Assembly (NCBI GenBank): GCA_035627615.1
Contig: DASPLL010000047.1
Location: 1-64,000 of the forward strand
Reading direction: 5' to 3'
Source: BRH-c25 sp035627615
GTDB taxonomy: Bacteria > Bacillota > Clostridia > Lutisporales > Lutisporaceae
DNA length: 64,000 bases
Part shown: positions 53,696 to 62,153 of the stretch, piece by piece
Layout: the number at the start of each line of letters is the position of its first letter
Position numbering within the stretch: position 1 is the stretch's first letter
Position numbers and translations under genes: made by a program
The notes under the pieces: generated by a model
Database searches by the model: none
Told to the model about the DNA's origin: nothing
Seen by the model: only the letters and a program-made list of their open reading frames with translations

Positions 53696-54799
53696 ATGAG
53701 TATAAATGAGATCATTGTCTATATAATGGTAATATTCATGGCTCTTGGAGCATTGGACAAATGCTTCGGCAACAAATTCGGACTGGGTGAAAAGTTCGAT
53801 GAAGGCTTCATGGCCATGGGATCCCTTGCAATAGCAATGGTGGGGGTTGTATCGCTGGCTCCCGTGCTGGCAACGATCCTGAAGCCTGTTGTAGTTCCGG
53901 TATATACATTTTTGGGCGCTGACCCATCCATGTTTGCTACAACCCTTCTTGCCTGCGATATGGGCGGATATCCACTGGCTGTTGAACTGGCGCAGACAGA
54001 AGAGGCAGGTTTGTTTGCCGGCCTGATACTAGGATCCATGATGGGCCCGACTATAGTTTTCACAATTCCAGTGGCACTTGGGATAATACAGAAGGAAGAC
54101 CACAAGTATCTGGCTTCCGGTGTACTGGCAGGCATGATCACGATCCCGCTTGGATGCTTTGTAGGAGGACTTGTCGCAGGTTATAGCATAGGCATGATAC
54201 TTAGCAATCTGGTTCCTATAATAATAGTATCAGTACTTATAGCGATAGGACTCTGGAGAATTCCCAGCAAGATGATAAACGGCTTCAATGTTTTTGGTAA
54301 AGGTGTCGTAATTGTAATAACCCTGGCGACTGCAGCCATTATTATAGAAACCTTGACGGGACTGGTAGTAATCCCTGGAATGGCTCCCATCTGGGATGGG
54401 GTACAAATCATAGGTGCTATTGCAATAATGCTTTGCGGTGCATTTCCGATGGTCTATTTCATTACTAAGGTTTTCAAGCAGCCGCTGCTCAAGCTTGGAA
54501 AAATGCTCGGTATGAATGATGTTTCGGCTGCCGGTATGGTGGCTACCCTTGCGAATAACATACCGATGTTTGGATTAATGAAGGATATGGATGAGAGAGG
54601 AAAGGTTCTCAATGTTGCCTTTGCTGTAAGCGCTGCCTTTGTATTCGGCGACCACCTGGGCTTTACCGCAGGGGTTAACAGGGAAATGATATTCCCAATG
54701 ATTGCAGGCAAACTGGTAGCCGGTGTTACAGCAATCATGGTGGCAAGCCTGATCGCCCCGAAAAGCTCTTTGGATAAGGCTTCCTCAAAAAAAGCATAG
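53696..54799 (+). CDS. EutH ethanolamine permease
   Basis: A 367-residue integral membrane protein with about ten helices. Conserved EutH segments include GALDKCFGNKFGLGEKFDEG near the N-terminus and CDMGGYPLAVELA. It imports ethanolamine, which matters when external amine is low or protonated. A strong TAAGGAGGT precedes the ATG. It is the only transporter in the locus. Confidence 0.94.
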   Translation: MSINEIIVYIMVIFMALGALDKCFGNKFGLGEKFDEGFMAMGSLAIAMVGVVSLAPVLATILKPVVVPVYTFLGADPSMFATTLLACDMGGYPLAVELAQTEEAGLFAGLILGSMMGPTIVFTIPVALGIIQKEDHKYLASGVLAGMITIPLGCFVGGLVAGYSIGMILSNLVPIIIVSVLIAIGLWRIPSKMINGFNVFGKGVVIVITLATAAIIIETLTGLVVIPGMAPIWDGVQIIGAIAIMLCGAFPMVYFITKVFKQPLLKLGKMLGMNDVSAAGMVATLANNIPMFGLMKDMDERGKVLNVAFAVSAAFVFGDHLGFTAGVNREMIFPMIAGKLVAGVTAIMVASLIAPKSSLDKASSKKA

Positions 54800-54820
54800 G
54801 CTGATGGGGGGGAGCAACAC

Positions 54821-55273
54821 ATGAGCAATATAGATGAAAAGCTGGTGGCTGATATTGTAAAGAGAGTACTGCTGGAGCATATCTCAGCCAAGAAAGGCTG
54901 TGAGCCTGAGAAAAGCAAAGCTCCCAGCGGTATAGTCGGAGTAAAGGGAAGCTCAGTAAGGTGTGAGACGTTTGATACAGGAAAGCCCGGAGACAGGGTG
55001 TACCTTAAAGATGTGCTCACCCTGGAGGAAAACCGCAACCTGGCCTGTGGTTTCATGGAAATGGAGGAAAGCGAGTTTGACTGGGTTCTCAACTATGATG
55101 AGGTTGATTACGTGATAGAGGGAACTCTTGTAATAAAAACAGGGGACAGCAGGATCACAGGAAATGCTGGAGACGTGATAATGATACCCAAGGGCAGCAG
55201 CATAAGCTTCTCAGCTCCCGGCTATGTAAAGTTTTTTTATGTAACTTATCCTGCAAACTGGAGCGAGCAATAA
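54821..55273 (+). CDS. EutQ cupin protein
   Basis: A 150-residue EutQ-family cupin. The N-terminus (DEKLVADIVKRVLLEHIS) is a probable encapsulation helix. A linker follows, then the cupin barrel (about 65-148) with DYVIEGTLVIKTGD and AGDVIMIPKGSSISFSAPG. Salmonella EutQ has been reported to act as an acetate kinase that makes ATP from acetyl-phosphate, and this version is shorter (Salmonella about 230 residues). GGGGGGAGC precedes the ATG. Last gene of the eut locus. Confidence 0.9.
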   Translation: MSNIDEKLVADIVKRVLLEHISAKKGCEPEKSKAPSGIVGVKGSSVRCETFDTGKPGDRVYLKDVLTLEENRNLACGFMEMEESEFDWVLNYDEVDYVIEGTLVIKTGDSRITGNAGDVIMIPKGSSISFSAPGYVKFFYVTYPANWSEQ

Positions 55274-55275
55274 AT

Positions 55276-55298
55276 AAAAGATTGCTAAGCAATCTTTT
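55276..55298 (+). terminator. Terminator hairpin after eutQ
   Basis: AAAAGATTGC pairs with GCAATCTTTT around TAA. It ends in a T run and marks the end of the eut operon. Confidence 0.7.
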
Positions 55299-55300
55299 AC

Positions 55301-55444
55301 AGTCGCTAGTTACTAGTCGCTAGTCTCTAGATTTCTTGGTATTTCTTATGGGTTGGAGAACGGGTAGGGGCGATTCATGAATCGCCCCTACTGGCTTCGA
55401 AGTCCAGCCCTAACCTAGCGACTGGAATCTAGCGACTAGTGACT
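55301..55444. repeat. Palindrome-centred repeat element
   Basis: The ends consist of CTAG/AGTC-rich repeats (55301-55330 and 55415-55444) that are roughly inverted relative to one another. The centre holds a perfect 28-base palindrome (55364-55391, built from GTAGGGGCGATTC and its complement). A related CTAG/AGTC block lies at 59903-59938. It looks like a small non-autonomous repeat element; no transposase is present. Confidence 0.7.
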
Positions 55445-55445
55445 G

Positions 55446-55472
55446 AAAAATGCGGCTATGCCGCATTTTTTT
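55446..55472. terminator. Bidirectional terminator at end of ribU
   Basis: AAAAATGCGGC pairs with GCCGCATTTTT around a TAT loop, with A and T runs on either side. Confidence 0.85.
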
Positions 55473-56019
55473 GTACTCTGTTCGCGCCCTTAAGGAACCT
55501 GCTGAGCGGCTTGTAAACCAGTATTACAATCAGCGAGTTGGCAAGTGACTTGATCAGGTTAAAGGGGAGTATTGCCGTCGGAAGCATTGCCACTACTGCA
55601 TCATAAGGCACTCCGTAAAACCTTACAGTAAAGAACAGGTTCATCGGTATCATCACAAGCACCATGCATATTGAGCCTGCAGCCAGTGCTGCAAAGGCTC
55701 CCTTAAAGGTGTGGAACCTTCTGTAGATGGTACCTGATACAACTACAAAGGTACCGGTAGCCAGCACATGCATCACCAGTCCGACCCAGCCGGCTGCCGC
55801 ACTAACTGTAAATGCCTGTATGGTGGATACGATAACAGTCATTAAGAGTCCTGCAACAGGACCGTACATGAAGGCTGCCACCAGCATAGGAACATCTCCG
55901 GGTTCATACTCAAGAAATGGCGCTGATGGGATGATAGGGAACTTCACCAGCATTACCAGCACTATTGAAAGAGCTGAAAGTACAGCGATTCTTACCAGTT
56001 TGTTCGTTTTGTTTTCCAT
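55456..56019 (-). CDS. RibU, riboflavin ECF transporter substrate-binding subunit
   Basis: A 187-residue membrane protein with about six helices of the ECF S-component type. EYEPGDVPMLVAAFMYGPVAGLL is the conserved substrate-proximal segment, and the C-terminal half has NLFFTVRFYGVPYDAV. It captures riboflavin and works with the shared EcfAAT energising module, which is not in this window. The FMN riboswitch in its leader strongly supports riboflavin as substrate. GGAGGTT precedes the ATG. The last codons overlap a terminator hairpin. Confidence 0.92.
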   Translation of the reverse strand: MENKTNKLVRIAVLSALSIVLVMLVKFPIIPSAPFLEYEPGDVPMLVAAFMYGPVAGLLMTVIVSTIQAFTVSAAAGWVGLVMHVLATGTFVVVSGTIYRRFHTFKGAFAALAAGSICMVLVMIPMNLFFTVRFYGVPYDAVVAMLPTAILPFNLIKSLANSLIVILVYKPLSRFLKGANRVQKNAA

Positions 56020-56035
56020 TTTTAACCTCCGAAAA

Positions 56036-56069
56036 TATAAAAGTTCCCTGAAAAATAATCTCAGGGAAC
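56036..56069 (-). terminator. Riboswitch-controlled terminator
   Basis: On the minus strand GTTCCCTGA pairs with TCAGGGAAC, followed by TTTTATATTTT, just before the ribU start. It is the likely expression platform of the FMN riboswitch. Confidence 0.8.
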
Positions 56070-56086
56070 GTCAAATACTTAAAAAA

Positions 56087-56212
56087 CACATCTTCTTCCA
56101 TCCAGACTTTACTGTCGGCCCCGGAATCAAACCGGGTCTGCTTTCGCTCGCGGGCTAACAGCTTAATCGCTGCATTACCGCCGATCGGGAATTTCACCCT
56201 GCCCTGAAGATT
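56087..56212 (-). ncRNA. FMN riboswitch (RFN element)
   Basis: On the minus strand the conserved RFN core is readable: ATCTTCAGGGCAGGGTGAAA at the 5' side, then GATCGGCGGTAA, GCCCGCGAGC, a CCCGG/CCGGG stem, and GACAGTAAAGTCTGGATGGA with GAAGA near the 3' end, which closes the P1 helix. It senses FMN and controls ribU through the terminator downstream. Confidence 0.97.
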
Positions 56213-56299
56213 ATATATTCAGTTTCTGATAATATATTAACACCGATTTAACATAAAGTAAATACTTTCCGCAGAAAATATAAATAACAATAAGCCGCA

Positions 56300-57400
56300 T
56301 TACAGCGGCTTGTCATTATCTGAGGCTTCGGCATATTCCTGCTGGAGTGTCTCCATAAGCTCATGAACGGATACTATCTTATCCGATCTGTAAGCATTTT
56401 CCCCTGCAAAGGCAAATCCATGCTCCAGGTCGCCTTTCTGCGCATTTGTCAGCGCAAGAGCTATGCAGTAGGGGCTGTTCTTGTAATCACAGGTGATTAT
56501 ACAATGGTACGGGCATTTGAAAGGCTTATTGGCACCTCTTGATATATCCTCGGTAAAGGTGTTTCTGATTGCCCTTCCCGGCATGCCTACAGGACTTTTT
56601 ATAATAGTTACATCTTCTTTTTTGGAATTGACGTACATGTTTTTAAAATCTATAGAAGCATCGCACTCTTCTGTTGTTACAAAGCGTGTTGCCATTTGAA
56701 CTCCTGAAGCGCCAAGCTTCAGGAAGTTATATATATCCTCGCCTGTATATATACCCCCGGCAGCTATTACCGGAATCGCCCTGCCTATTTTTTCTTCGAA
56801 GGGTTTTACTTCATTTATAACTTCGGGAATGATTTTTTCCAGAGAGTACTCTTCATCGAAGATCTGAGCCTCTTTGAAGCCTAAATGTCCTCCTGCCTTA
56901 GGTCCTTCCACAACGATAGCATCAGGGAGATAGTTGTACTTTTCCAGCCATTTCCTGCAGATAACACTCGCTGCCCTTGCAGAGGATACTATAGGAACCA
57001 GCTTCGTCTTATGTTTTCCTTCAAGATGCTGTGGAAGACTGAGAGGAAGACCGGCACCTGAGAATATTATATCAATTCCTTCTTCAATGGATGCCTTTAC
57101 AAACTCTGCATAGTTAGTCAGCGCAACCATTATATTCACACCGATAATACCCTTCGTTTTTTCACGGGCTTTTCTGATTTCACTTTTCAGCCGTGTTATA
57201 TTGGCTTCAAGAAATTTTGTGGAAAAATCATAGTCCAGCATACCTATGCCTGCCGCAGCAATAACTCCGACACCACCTTCATTGGCAACTGCGGCTGCAA
57301 GACCGGACAATGATATTCCGACTCCCATGCCTCCCTGAATAATAGGCAGTCTCGCGGTCAGATCGCCTATTTTCAATTCCCTAAGTTTGTTGATGTTCAT
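56300..57400 (-). CDS. Nitronate monooxygenase-family FMN protein
   Basis: A 366-residue TIM-barrel flavoprotein of the NMO/FabK group. PIIQGGMGVGISLSGLAAAVANEGGVGVIAA is the conserved opening (residues 19 on), VVEGPKAGGHLG carries the catalytic-region His, and VIAAGGIYTGEDI and GVQMATRFVTTEEC form the phosphate-binding loops. Near the C-terminus a cysteine cluster (CPYHCIITCDYKNSPYC) is typical of a clostridial subgroup. It probably oxidises alkyl nitronates, but a FabK-like enoyl-ACP reductase role is an alternative because the families are close. AATGGGAGG precedes the ATG. Confidence 0.88.
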   Translation of the reverse strand: MNINKLRELKIGDLTARLPIIQGGMGVGISLSGLAAAVANEGGVGVIAAAGIGMLDYDFSTKFLEANITRLKSEIRKAREKTKGIIGVNIMVALTNYAEFVKASIEEGIDIIFSGAGLPLSLPQHLEGKHKTKLVPIVSSARAASVICRKWLEKYNYLPDAIVVEGPKAGGHLGFKEAQIFDEEYSLEKIIPEVINEVKPFEEKIGRAIPVIAAGGIYTGEDIYNFLKLGASGVQMATRFVTTEECDASIDFKNMYVNSKKEDVTIIKSPVGMPGRAIRNTFTEDISRGANKPFKCPYHCIITCDYKNSPYCIALALTNAQKGDLEHGFAFAGENAYRSDKIVSVHELMETLQQEYAEASDNDKPL

Positions 57401-57424
57401 AAAAACCTCCCATTTACATATGTG

Positions 57425-57461
57425 TTATCTCATATGTTTCTGTATAATTATTATCTCATAT
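57425..57461. promoter_or_regulatory. Direct repeats between divergent genes
   Basis: TTATCTCATAT occurs at 57425-57435 and 57451-57461, 26 bases apart, close to the start of the nitronate monooxygenase gene. It is a candidate operator; no regulator is identified. Confidence 0.35.
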
Positions 57462-57568
57462 TTATTACCTTATAATGTAGTATACCATAACTCATGAATT
57501 GTGAATATTGAAGTTTTTCAAATTAAGTGTTTAAATGATTTTATGGGGTGTATGGAGGAGGTTGTATA

Positions 57569-58816
57569 GTGGGGTTAATTAGAAAATTGAACATTTATTC
57601 AGGCCTGCCGGAAGCTGTCTATGTACTTTTTGCCGTCAGGATAATCAGTGCAATGGGCAACTTTGTATATCCGTTCCTTACATTTTTTCTGACTGAGAGA
57701 CTGGGCTTCAATGCTGAGACTGCAGGAAAGTTCTTCCTTGCAAGTGCAGCTTTTCAGGCAGCAGGCTCCATAGCCGGGGGCAAGCTCACCGATCATATTG
57801 GCAGGAAGAAGCTGCTTCTGAGCTTTCTGGGCCTTTCGGCCTTATGTTTTTTCCCGTGTCCATTTCTGGGCAGCTCCATACTGATACCAGGCTTCCTTAT
57901 ATTATCGGGAATGTTTGCTGGAGCGGCACAGCCGGTAAGTTCAGCGATGGTAACGGATCTTACCGGAAGGGGGAACAGAACACAGGCATTCTCGCTGCTT
58001 TACATGGGTACAAATATCGGCTTTTCAATAGGGCCCATGATAGCAGGTTTTTTGTATAAAAACCATACAAACTGGATATTCTTCGGGAATGCTTTTGCCA
58101 TATTGATATCCTTGTTGTTAATCATGTTCTATATTAAAGAGACAATGCCGGAAACAGTAAAAATGGGACAGGAGATATGTGCAGGGGATGATGAGGCTGC
58201 TGAGAAGGGAAATATCATGGAAGCCCTGATGAAAAGGCCTGTGCTTATGTTTTTCAGTATGGGCAGACTTATCAATCAACTGGTTTACTCCTGTATAGGC
58301 TTTGCAATACCGCTGCAGCTTGTTGAGAGCTTCGGAAGCACTATAGGACCGAAATATTTCGGGATAATCATGTCATTTACAGGCCTTGTGGTCATAGTCT
58401 TCACAATGCCTGCAACCAGGCTTACCCTAAGACTGAAGCCGCTTATCAATATGGCCCTCGCCGGGTTTTTCTATTCGGCAGGCTTTGGAATGATCGGTTT
58501 TATTGACACACTGCCATTATTTCTGCTGTCTGCATTTATTTTTACAATTGGTGAGGTGCTGGAAGCAACAAATGCGGGCGTATATATTGCCAACCATTCT
58601 CCCATAACGCATAGGGGCAGATTCAATGCATTCATAACCATGATAATAGGAATAGGCAATGCTGTCGGTCCATATTTTTTCGGCAAATTTATTACTGCAT
58701 ATGGACTGTATGAATTATGGATCCTATGCTTCGCGCTTACCTTCGCATCAGGAGTATTTATGCTGTGGTTGAGGTACTATGAGAGAAAGCGGGAGGTTCA
58801 CCAAGGAATACAATAG
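57569..58816 (+). CDS. MFS transporter
   Basis: A 415-residue major facilitator with about twelve transmembrane helices. The loop 2-3 motif GGKLTDHIGRKK is clear, and the first half has GAAQPVSSAMVTDLTGRGNRTQAFSLLY. It resembles multidrug-type exporters (MdtH/YfkF-like). Substrate unknown. The start was set at GTG 57569, behind GGAGGAGG; the upstream GTG at 57548 has no such site. Central cytoplasmic loop about residues 190-220. Confidence 0.9.
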   Translation: MGLIRKLNIYSGLPEAVYVLFAVRIISAMGNFVYPFLTFFLTERLGFNAETAGKFFLASAAFQAAGSIAGGKLTDHIGRKKLLLSFLGLSALCFFPCPFLGSSILIPGFLILSGMFAGAAQPVSSAMVTDLTGRGNRTQAFSLLYMGTNIGFSIGPMIAGFLYKNHTNWIFFGNAFAILISLLLIMFYIKETMPETVKMGQEICAGDDEAAEKGNIMEALMKRPVLMFFSMGRLINQLVYSCIGFAIPLQLVESFGSTIGPKYFGIIMSFTGLVVIVFTMPATRLTLRLKPLINMALAGFFYSAGFGMIGFIDTLPLFLLSAFIFTIGEVLEATNAGVYIANHSPITHRGRFNAFITMIIGIGNAVGPYFFGKFITAYGLYELWILCFALTFASGVFMLWLRYYERKREVHQGIQ

Positions 58817-58953
58817 CTGTACAAACAGGTATCCGCAGGGGATGCCTGTTTTTTTGTATAGAAGCGGCAGCCTACGGGGTCACAGCATGTACAGCCCACA
58901 TATGATGTACTAGAAATGCTGACAAGCATTACTGATTTATGGAGGGCTTGTGT

Positions 58954-59823
58954 ATGGTTAAAATAGTAGTGGATAGCTCCTGTGACCTGCCTGATAAGCT
59001 GATTGAGGAGTATGACATAAAGGTTCTGCCTCAGAGAATTTACCTGCGGGATATGGAATATTATGACAAGGTGACGATACAAGCGGAAGAGGTTTATGAG
59101 GCTATGAATAATGGAATTATTCCCATGACCTCACTGCCCAGTCCTGCTGCAATTCTGGATCTGTTCTACCAATGCTGCAGGGAAGGCAATGATTTCATAT
59201 TTGTGTCGATATCTTCAAAGTTTTCAGGTACTTATCATTTGGCAGCGTCATTGTTGGAGGAGGTCAGGGAACAATACAAGGAAAGCAGAATGGAGGTAGT
59301 TGATTCCAAAAGTGCTTCAACAGCGGCAGGGCTTATCGCTCTGCAAGCGGCGAAGCTCAGCAGGGCAGGCAAGGATTTCGATGTGATACTTAAGCAGATA
59401 TGTGAGATGGCGGAGCATGTGGAGCACATATTCATGGTAGCCGATTTAAGCTGGCTCATCAGAGGGGGAAGGATAACCAGAACCGAGGGGGTGGTAGGGA
59501 GCATGCTTAATGTGCTGCCTGTTCTGCATGTAAAGGATGGAGCAGTAGAACAGCTTGAAAGAGTCAGAGGCAGGAAAAAGGCACTGCTGACAATTTTGAA
59601 GGTCATGGAAGATAGGATCGGTGATTTTCCGGATCAGACCATAGGGATAAGTCATGGGGGAAACCTGGAAATGGCTTACGAGCTGAAGGACATGATAAAG
59701 CAGAGGTTTGGGAACGACAAAATAATGATAAACAAGATTGGAGCCGTTCTGATCAGTCATTTGGGCATAGGAGGAGTAGGGATATTCTTTTTCAACAGGA
59801 AGCCGGATATGTATATGGAATGA
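58954..59823 (+). CDS. DegV-family fatty-acid-binding protein
   Basis: A 289-residue DegV/FakB-type protein. KIVVDSSCDLP opens the N-terminal domain, TSLPSPAAILDLF and FVSISSKFSGTYHLA form the ligand-binding pocket, and VVDSKSASTAAGLIALQA follows. Family members present a bound fatty acid to FakA kinase for phosphorylation and membrane lipid synthesis. The start at 58954 follows GGAGGGC; the in-frame ATG at 58939 lies before that site. No fakA gene is adjacent. Confidence 0.92.
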   Translation: MVKIVVDSSCDLPDKLIEEYDIKVLPQRIYLRDMEYYDKVTIQAEEVYEAMNNGIIPMTSLPSPAAILDLFYQCCREGNDFIFVSISSKFSGTYHLAASLLEEVREQYKESRMEVVDSKSASTAAGLIALQAAKLSRAGKDFDVILKQICEMAEHVEHIFMVADLSWLIRGGRITRTEGVVGSMLNVLPVLHVKDGAVEQLERVRGRKKALLTILKVMEDRIGDFPDQTIGISHGGNLEMAYELKDMIKQRFGNDKIMINKIGAVLISHLGIGGVGIFFFNRKPDMYME

Positions 59824-59902
59824 TAAAGATGCGAGATCCGAGATACGGGGTTCGGGTACGTATACCGGAGAGGATAGGGATTTTTACGGATGGACAGAAT
59901 TT

Positions 59903-59938
59903 TAGTCACTAGTGACTAGAGTCTAGCGACTAGTGACT
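59903..59938. repeat. CTAG/AGTC repeat block
   Basis: A block of overlapping short palindromes (CACTAGTG, CTAGAG, CTAGCGACTAG) related to the ends of the element at 55301-55444. It is preceded by a degenerate GAGATNCG repeat (59831-59850). It lies between the convergent degV and aspartokinase genes. Confidence 0.55.
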
Positions 59939-59955
59939 TATTATGCCCGTTGTTT

Positions 59956-60939
59956 CTACAGGTCATGGATTGCACGGATATTATGTGCAATATGATCGTT
60001 TTCCATTGATATTGCCACATTGTTCTCGGAATATATGACTTCAAGCGCCTTGATACATTTATTTGAGATTGCGCCTGCAATCGCTTTTTTTATAATATCC
60101 GAAAATCTCTGATTCAGCAGAATGTATGCGGAGGTTATATCCAGACTACGCCTGTCAAGGGCTATACCAATGATTTTTTTACTGCTGACCGTAGGCTCCC
60201 CGGAGATGAGTGTACCGTTTTCTTCGGAGTAAGTTGAACGAATGCGTACCTGAAGCTGATACTTTTTTGCTGCTTCAACAGCCCTGGGATGAATAACCTT
60301 TGCACCATATTTTGCGAGCCTGTACATATCGTCATAAGAGATCCGGCTTATATATTCAGAGCCTGGATATACTCTGGGGTCAGTAAAAGCCACTCCCGGG
60401 ACGTCTGTAAAAATATCAACCGCTTCCGCCTTAAGAAATCCGCCCAGTTCAACTGCGGTAGTGTCGCTTCCGCCGCGGCCAAGGGTAGTAATCTTGCCAT
60501 CCCAGGTGATTCCTTGAAAGCCGGCTATGACGGGAACCTTATGCAGGTTTATATATTTATGTATGTTAGTCGTATTAATATTGATAATATTACTGTTATT
60601 AAAATCATCTGTTGTCAGTATGCCAGCTTGAAAACCTGTCAGAGCTTCTGCTGCAATACCATTTGTGTCCAGATAATGGGCAATAAGAGAGCAGGATATG
60701 ATCTCTCCGCAGGATAAAAGCAAATCTTTTTTTGCAGGATCGACATCAGCTCCAATAGTTTCAAGAAGGCCGGATATAGTATCTGTTGCATAGGGCTCAC
60801 CTTTTCTACCCATGGCGGATACGACCAGAACCACATCATGACCTTGCTGCCTTGCTTTCCGGACATGATCAAGCAATGACAGACGCGCACTTTCTGTTGC
60901 AACAGAAGTGCCCCCGAATTTCTGAACAATGATGCCCAT
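59956..60939 (-). CDS. Aspartokinase, short form
   Basis: A 327-residue enzyme phosphorylating aspartate to aspartyl-phosphate. VQKFGGTSVA (residues 5-14) and GFQGITWDGKITTLGRGGSDTTA (about 143-165) are the kinase motifs; FTDVPGVAFTDPRV binds substrate. Standard monofunctional aspartokinases have about 400 residues with two ACT domains. Here only about 70 residues remain after the kinase domain (from ISGEPTVSS), enough for one ACT-like unit, so the usual lysine or threonine feedback control may be absent. GGAGGTG precedes the ATG. It lies 14 bases after the dehydrogenase gene in the same operon. Confidence 0.92.
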   Translation of the reverse strand: MGIIVQKFGGTSVATESARLSLLDHVRKARQQGHDVVLVVSAMGRKGEPYATDTISGLLETIGADVDPAKKDLLLSCGEIISCSLIAHYLDTNGIAAEALTGFQAGILTTDDFNNSNIININTTNIHKYINLHKVPVIAGFQGITWDGKITTLGRGGSDTTAVELGGFLKAEAVDIFTDVPGVAFTDPRVYPGSEYISRISYDDMYRLAKYGAKVIHPRAVEAAKKYQLQVRIRSTYSEENGTLISGEPTVSSKKIIGIALDRRSLDITSAYILLNQRFSDIIKKAIAGAISNKCIKALEVIYSENNVAISMENDHIAHNIRAIHDL

Positions 60940-60953
60940 AGAAGTTCACCTCC

Positions 60954-61964
60954 CTAAAGCAGTTTCTGTTTCAAAAGTTCCTCTGCTATCTGTACGGCGT
61001 TCAATGCGGCTCCTTTTCTGAGATTGTCTGCTACAACCCATAGATTCAGACCGTTATCTATAGAAAAATCCTTCCGGATCCTTCCGACAAGGACTTCATC
61101 CTCGCCTTCGGCATCCAATGCCAAGGGGTACAAGTTTATGCTATTATCATCAACGACCTTGACTCCCGGTGCTTTTTTCAGTATATCTCTCGCGTCCTTT
61201 GCATCAATTGGTTTCTCTGTTTCAATATTGATGGACTCGGAATGAGCGCGGAACACAGGCACCCTGACTGCTGTTGCCGAAACCCTGATGGATTCATCGA
61301 GTATCTTTTTTGTTTCATTGTCCATTTTCATTTCTTCCTTGGTGTATTCATTTTCCAGAAAAACATCGATATGAGGCAGGGTATTGAAAGCAATCTGGTA
61401 TGGGTATACTTCAACAGCAGGTTTTTCACCTTCCGAATAGCTTCTGACCTGACGGTCCAATTCATCAATAGCCCTTTGACCGGTACCTGAAACAGCCTGG
61501 TAAGTTGATACGATTATTCTCCTGATCCTGTAAACATCATGCAGGGGTTTTAGTGCGACCACCATCTGGATTGTGGAGCAATTAGGATTTGCAATTAGTC
61601 CCTGGTGGTTTTTGAGAGCCTGGGGGTTCACCTCGGGAACAACAAGAGGTACTTTGGGATCCATCCTCCAGGCACTGCTGTTATCAATTACGATTGCTCC
61701 TTCTTTTACAGCTATGGGTGCCAGAGCAAGGCTCGCGTCTCCACCGGCGGAAAAAAGCGCGATATCTACATCTTTGAATGCCCCTTCCTTAGCTTCTTTT
61801 ATTTCCACCGGCCGGTTATTAAATAGAATTGTTTTTCCTTCGTTGGCTTTGATATCCAGAGGTTTGAGGTTTTCAACGGGAAACTCTCTTTGTGGTAGTA
61901 TTCTGAGCATTTCACTGCCTACTGCACCTAATGCTCCGACAACTGCGACATTATATTTTTTCAT
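60954..61964 (-). CDS. Aspartate-semialdehyde dehydrogenase
   Basis: A 336-residue enzyme reducing aspartyl-phosphate to aspartate semialdehyde with NADPH. VAVVGALGAVGSEMLRIL is the nucleotide-binding motif, and IANPNCSTIQMV contains the catalytic cysteine. VYPYQIAFNTLPHID and PVFRAHSESINIE belong to the substrate domain. The start at 61964 follows AAAGGGGG; the longer in-frame ATG at 61997 would lie inside the operator. First gene of a two-gene operon with aspartokinase, reading from a promoter with a palindromic operator. Confidence 0.95.
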   Translation of the reverse strand: MKKYNVAVVGALGAVGSEMLRILPQREFPVENLKPLDIKANEGKTILFNNRPVEIKEAKEGAFKDVDIALFSAGGDASLALAPIAVKEGAIVIDNSSAWRMDPKVPLVVPEVNPQALKNHQGLIANPNCSTIQMVVALKPLHDVYRIRRIIVSTYQAVSGTGQRAIDELDRQVRSYSEGEKPAVEVYPYQIAFNTLPHIDVFLENEYTKEEMKMDNETKKILDESIRVSATAVRVPVFRAHSESINIETEKPIDAKDARDILKKAPGVKVVDDNSINLYPLALDAEGEDEVLVGRIRKDFSIDNGLNLWVVADNLRKGAALNAVQIAEELLKQKLL

Positions 61965-61985
61965 AATAATCCCCCTTTGACATAT

Positions 61986-62009
61986 GCTACTCATCATATG
62001 ATGAGTAGC
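61986..62009. promoter_or_regulatory. Palindromic operator, aspartokinase operon side
   Basis: A perfect 24-base palindrome whose half-site is GCTACTCATCAT. It starts nine bases downstream of the -10 box of the minus-strand promoter, a position expected for repressor binding. The same half-site, slightly degenerate, recurs at 62154-62177. Confidence 0.75.
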
Positions 62010-62017
62010 TCAATTCA

Positions 62018-62047
62018 ATTATATAGTTGTAATCAAGATAAAGTCAA
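62018..62047 (-). promoter_or_regulatory. Promoter of asd-aspartokinase operon
   Basis: On the minus strand TTGACT (-35, 62042-62047) and TATAAT (-10, 62018-62023) are separated by 18 bases. A palindromic operator lies immediately downstream. Confidence 0.75.
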
Positions 62048-62115
62048 TATGGAAATTTTTAATAGCACCATTTTATTGCAGAAAAATTTGATAAATAAAA
62101 AATTTTTCAAATTTA

Positions 62116-62144
62116 TTGACAATTAGATTCAAACAGGTTATTCT
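62116..62144 (+). promoter_or_regulatory. Promoter of FAD oxidoreductase-symporter operon
   Basis: TTGACA (62116-62121) and TATTCT (62139-62144) are separated by 17 bases. The operator at 62154-62177 lies just downstream. Confidence 0.75.
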
Positions 62145-62153
62145 GAAATAAAC

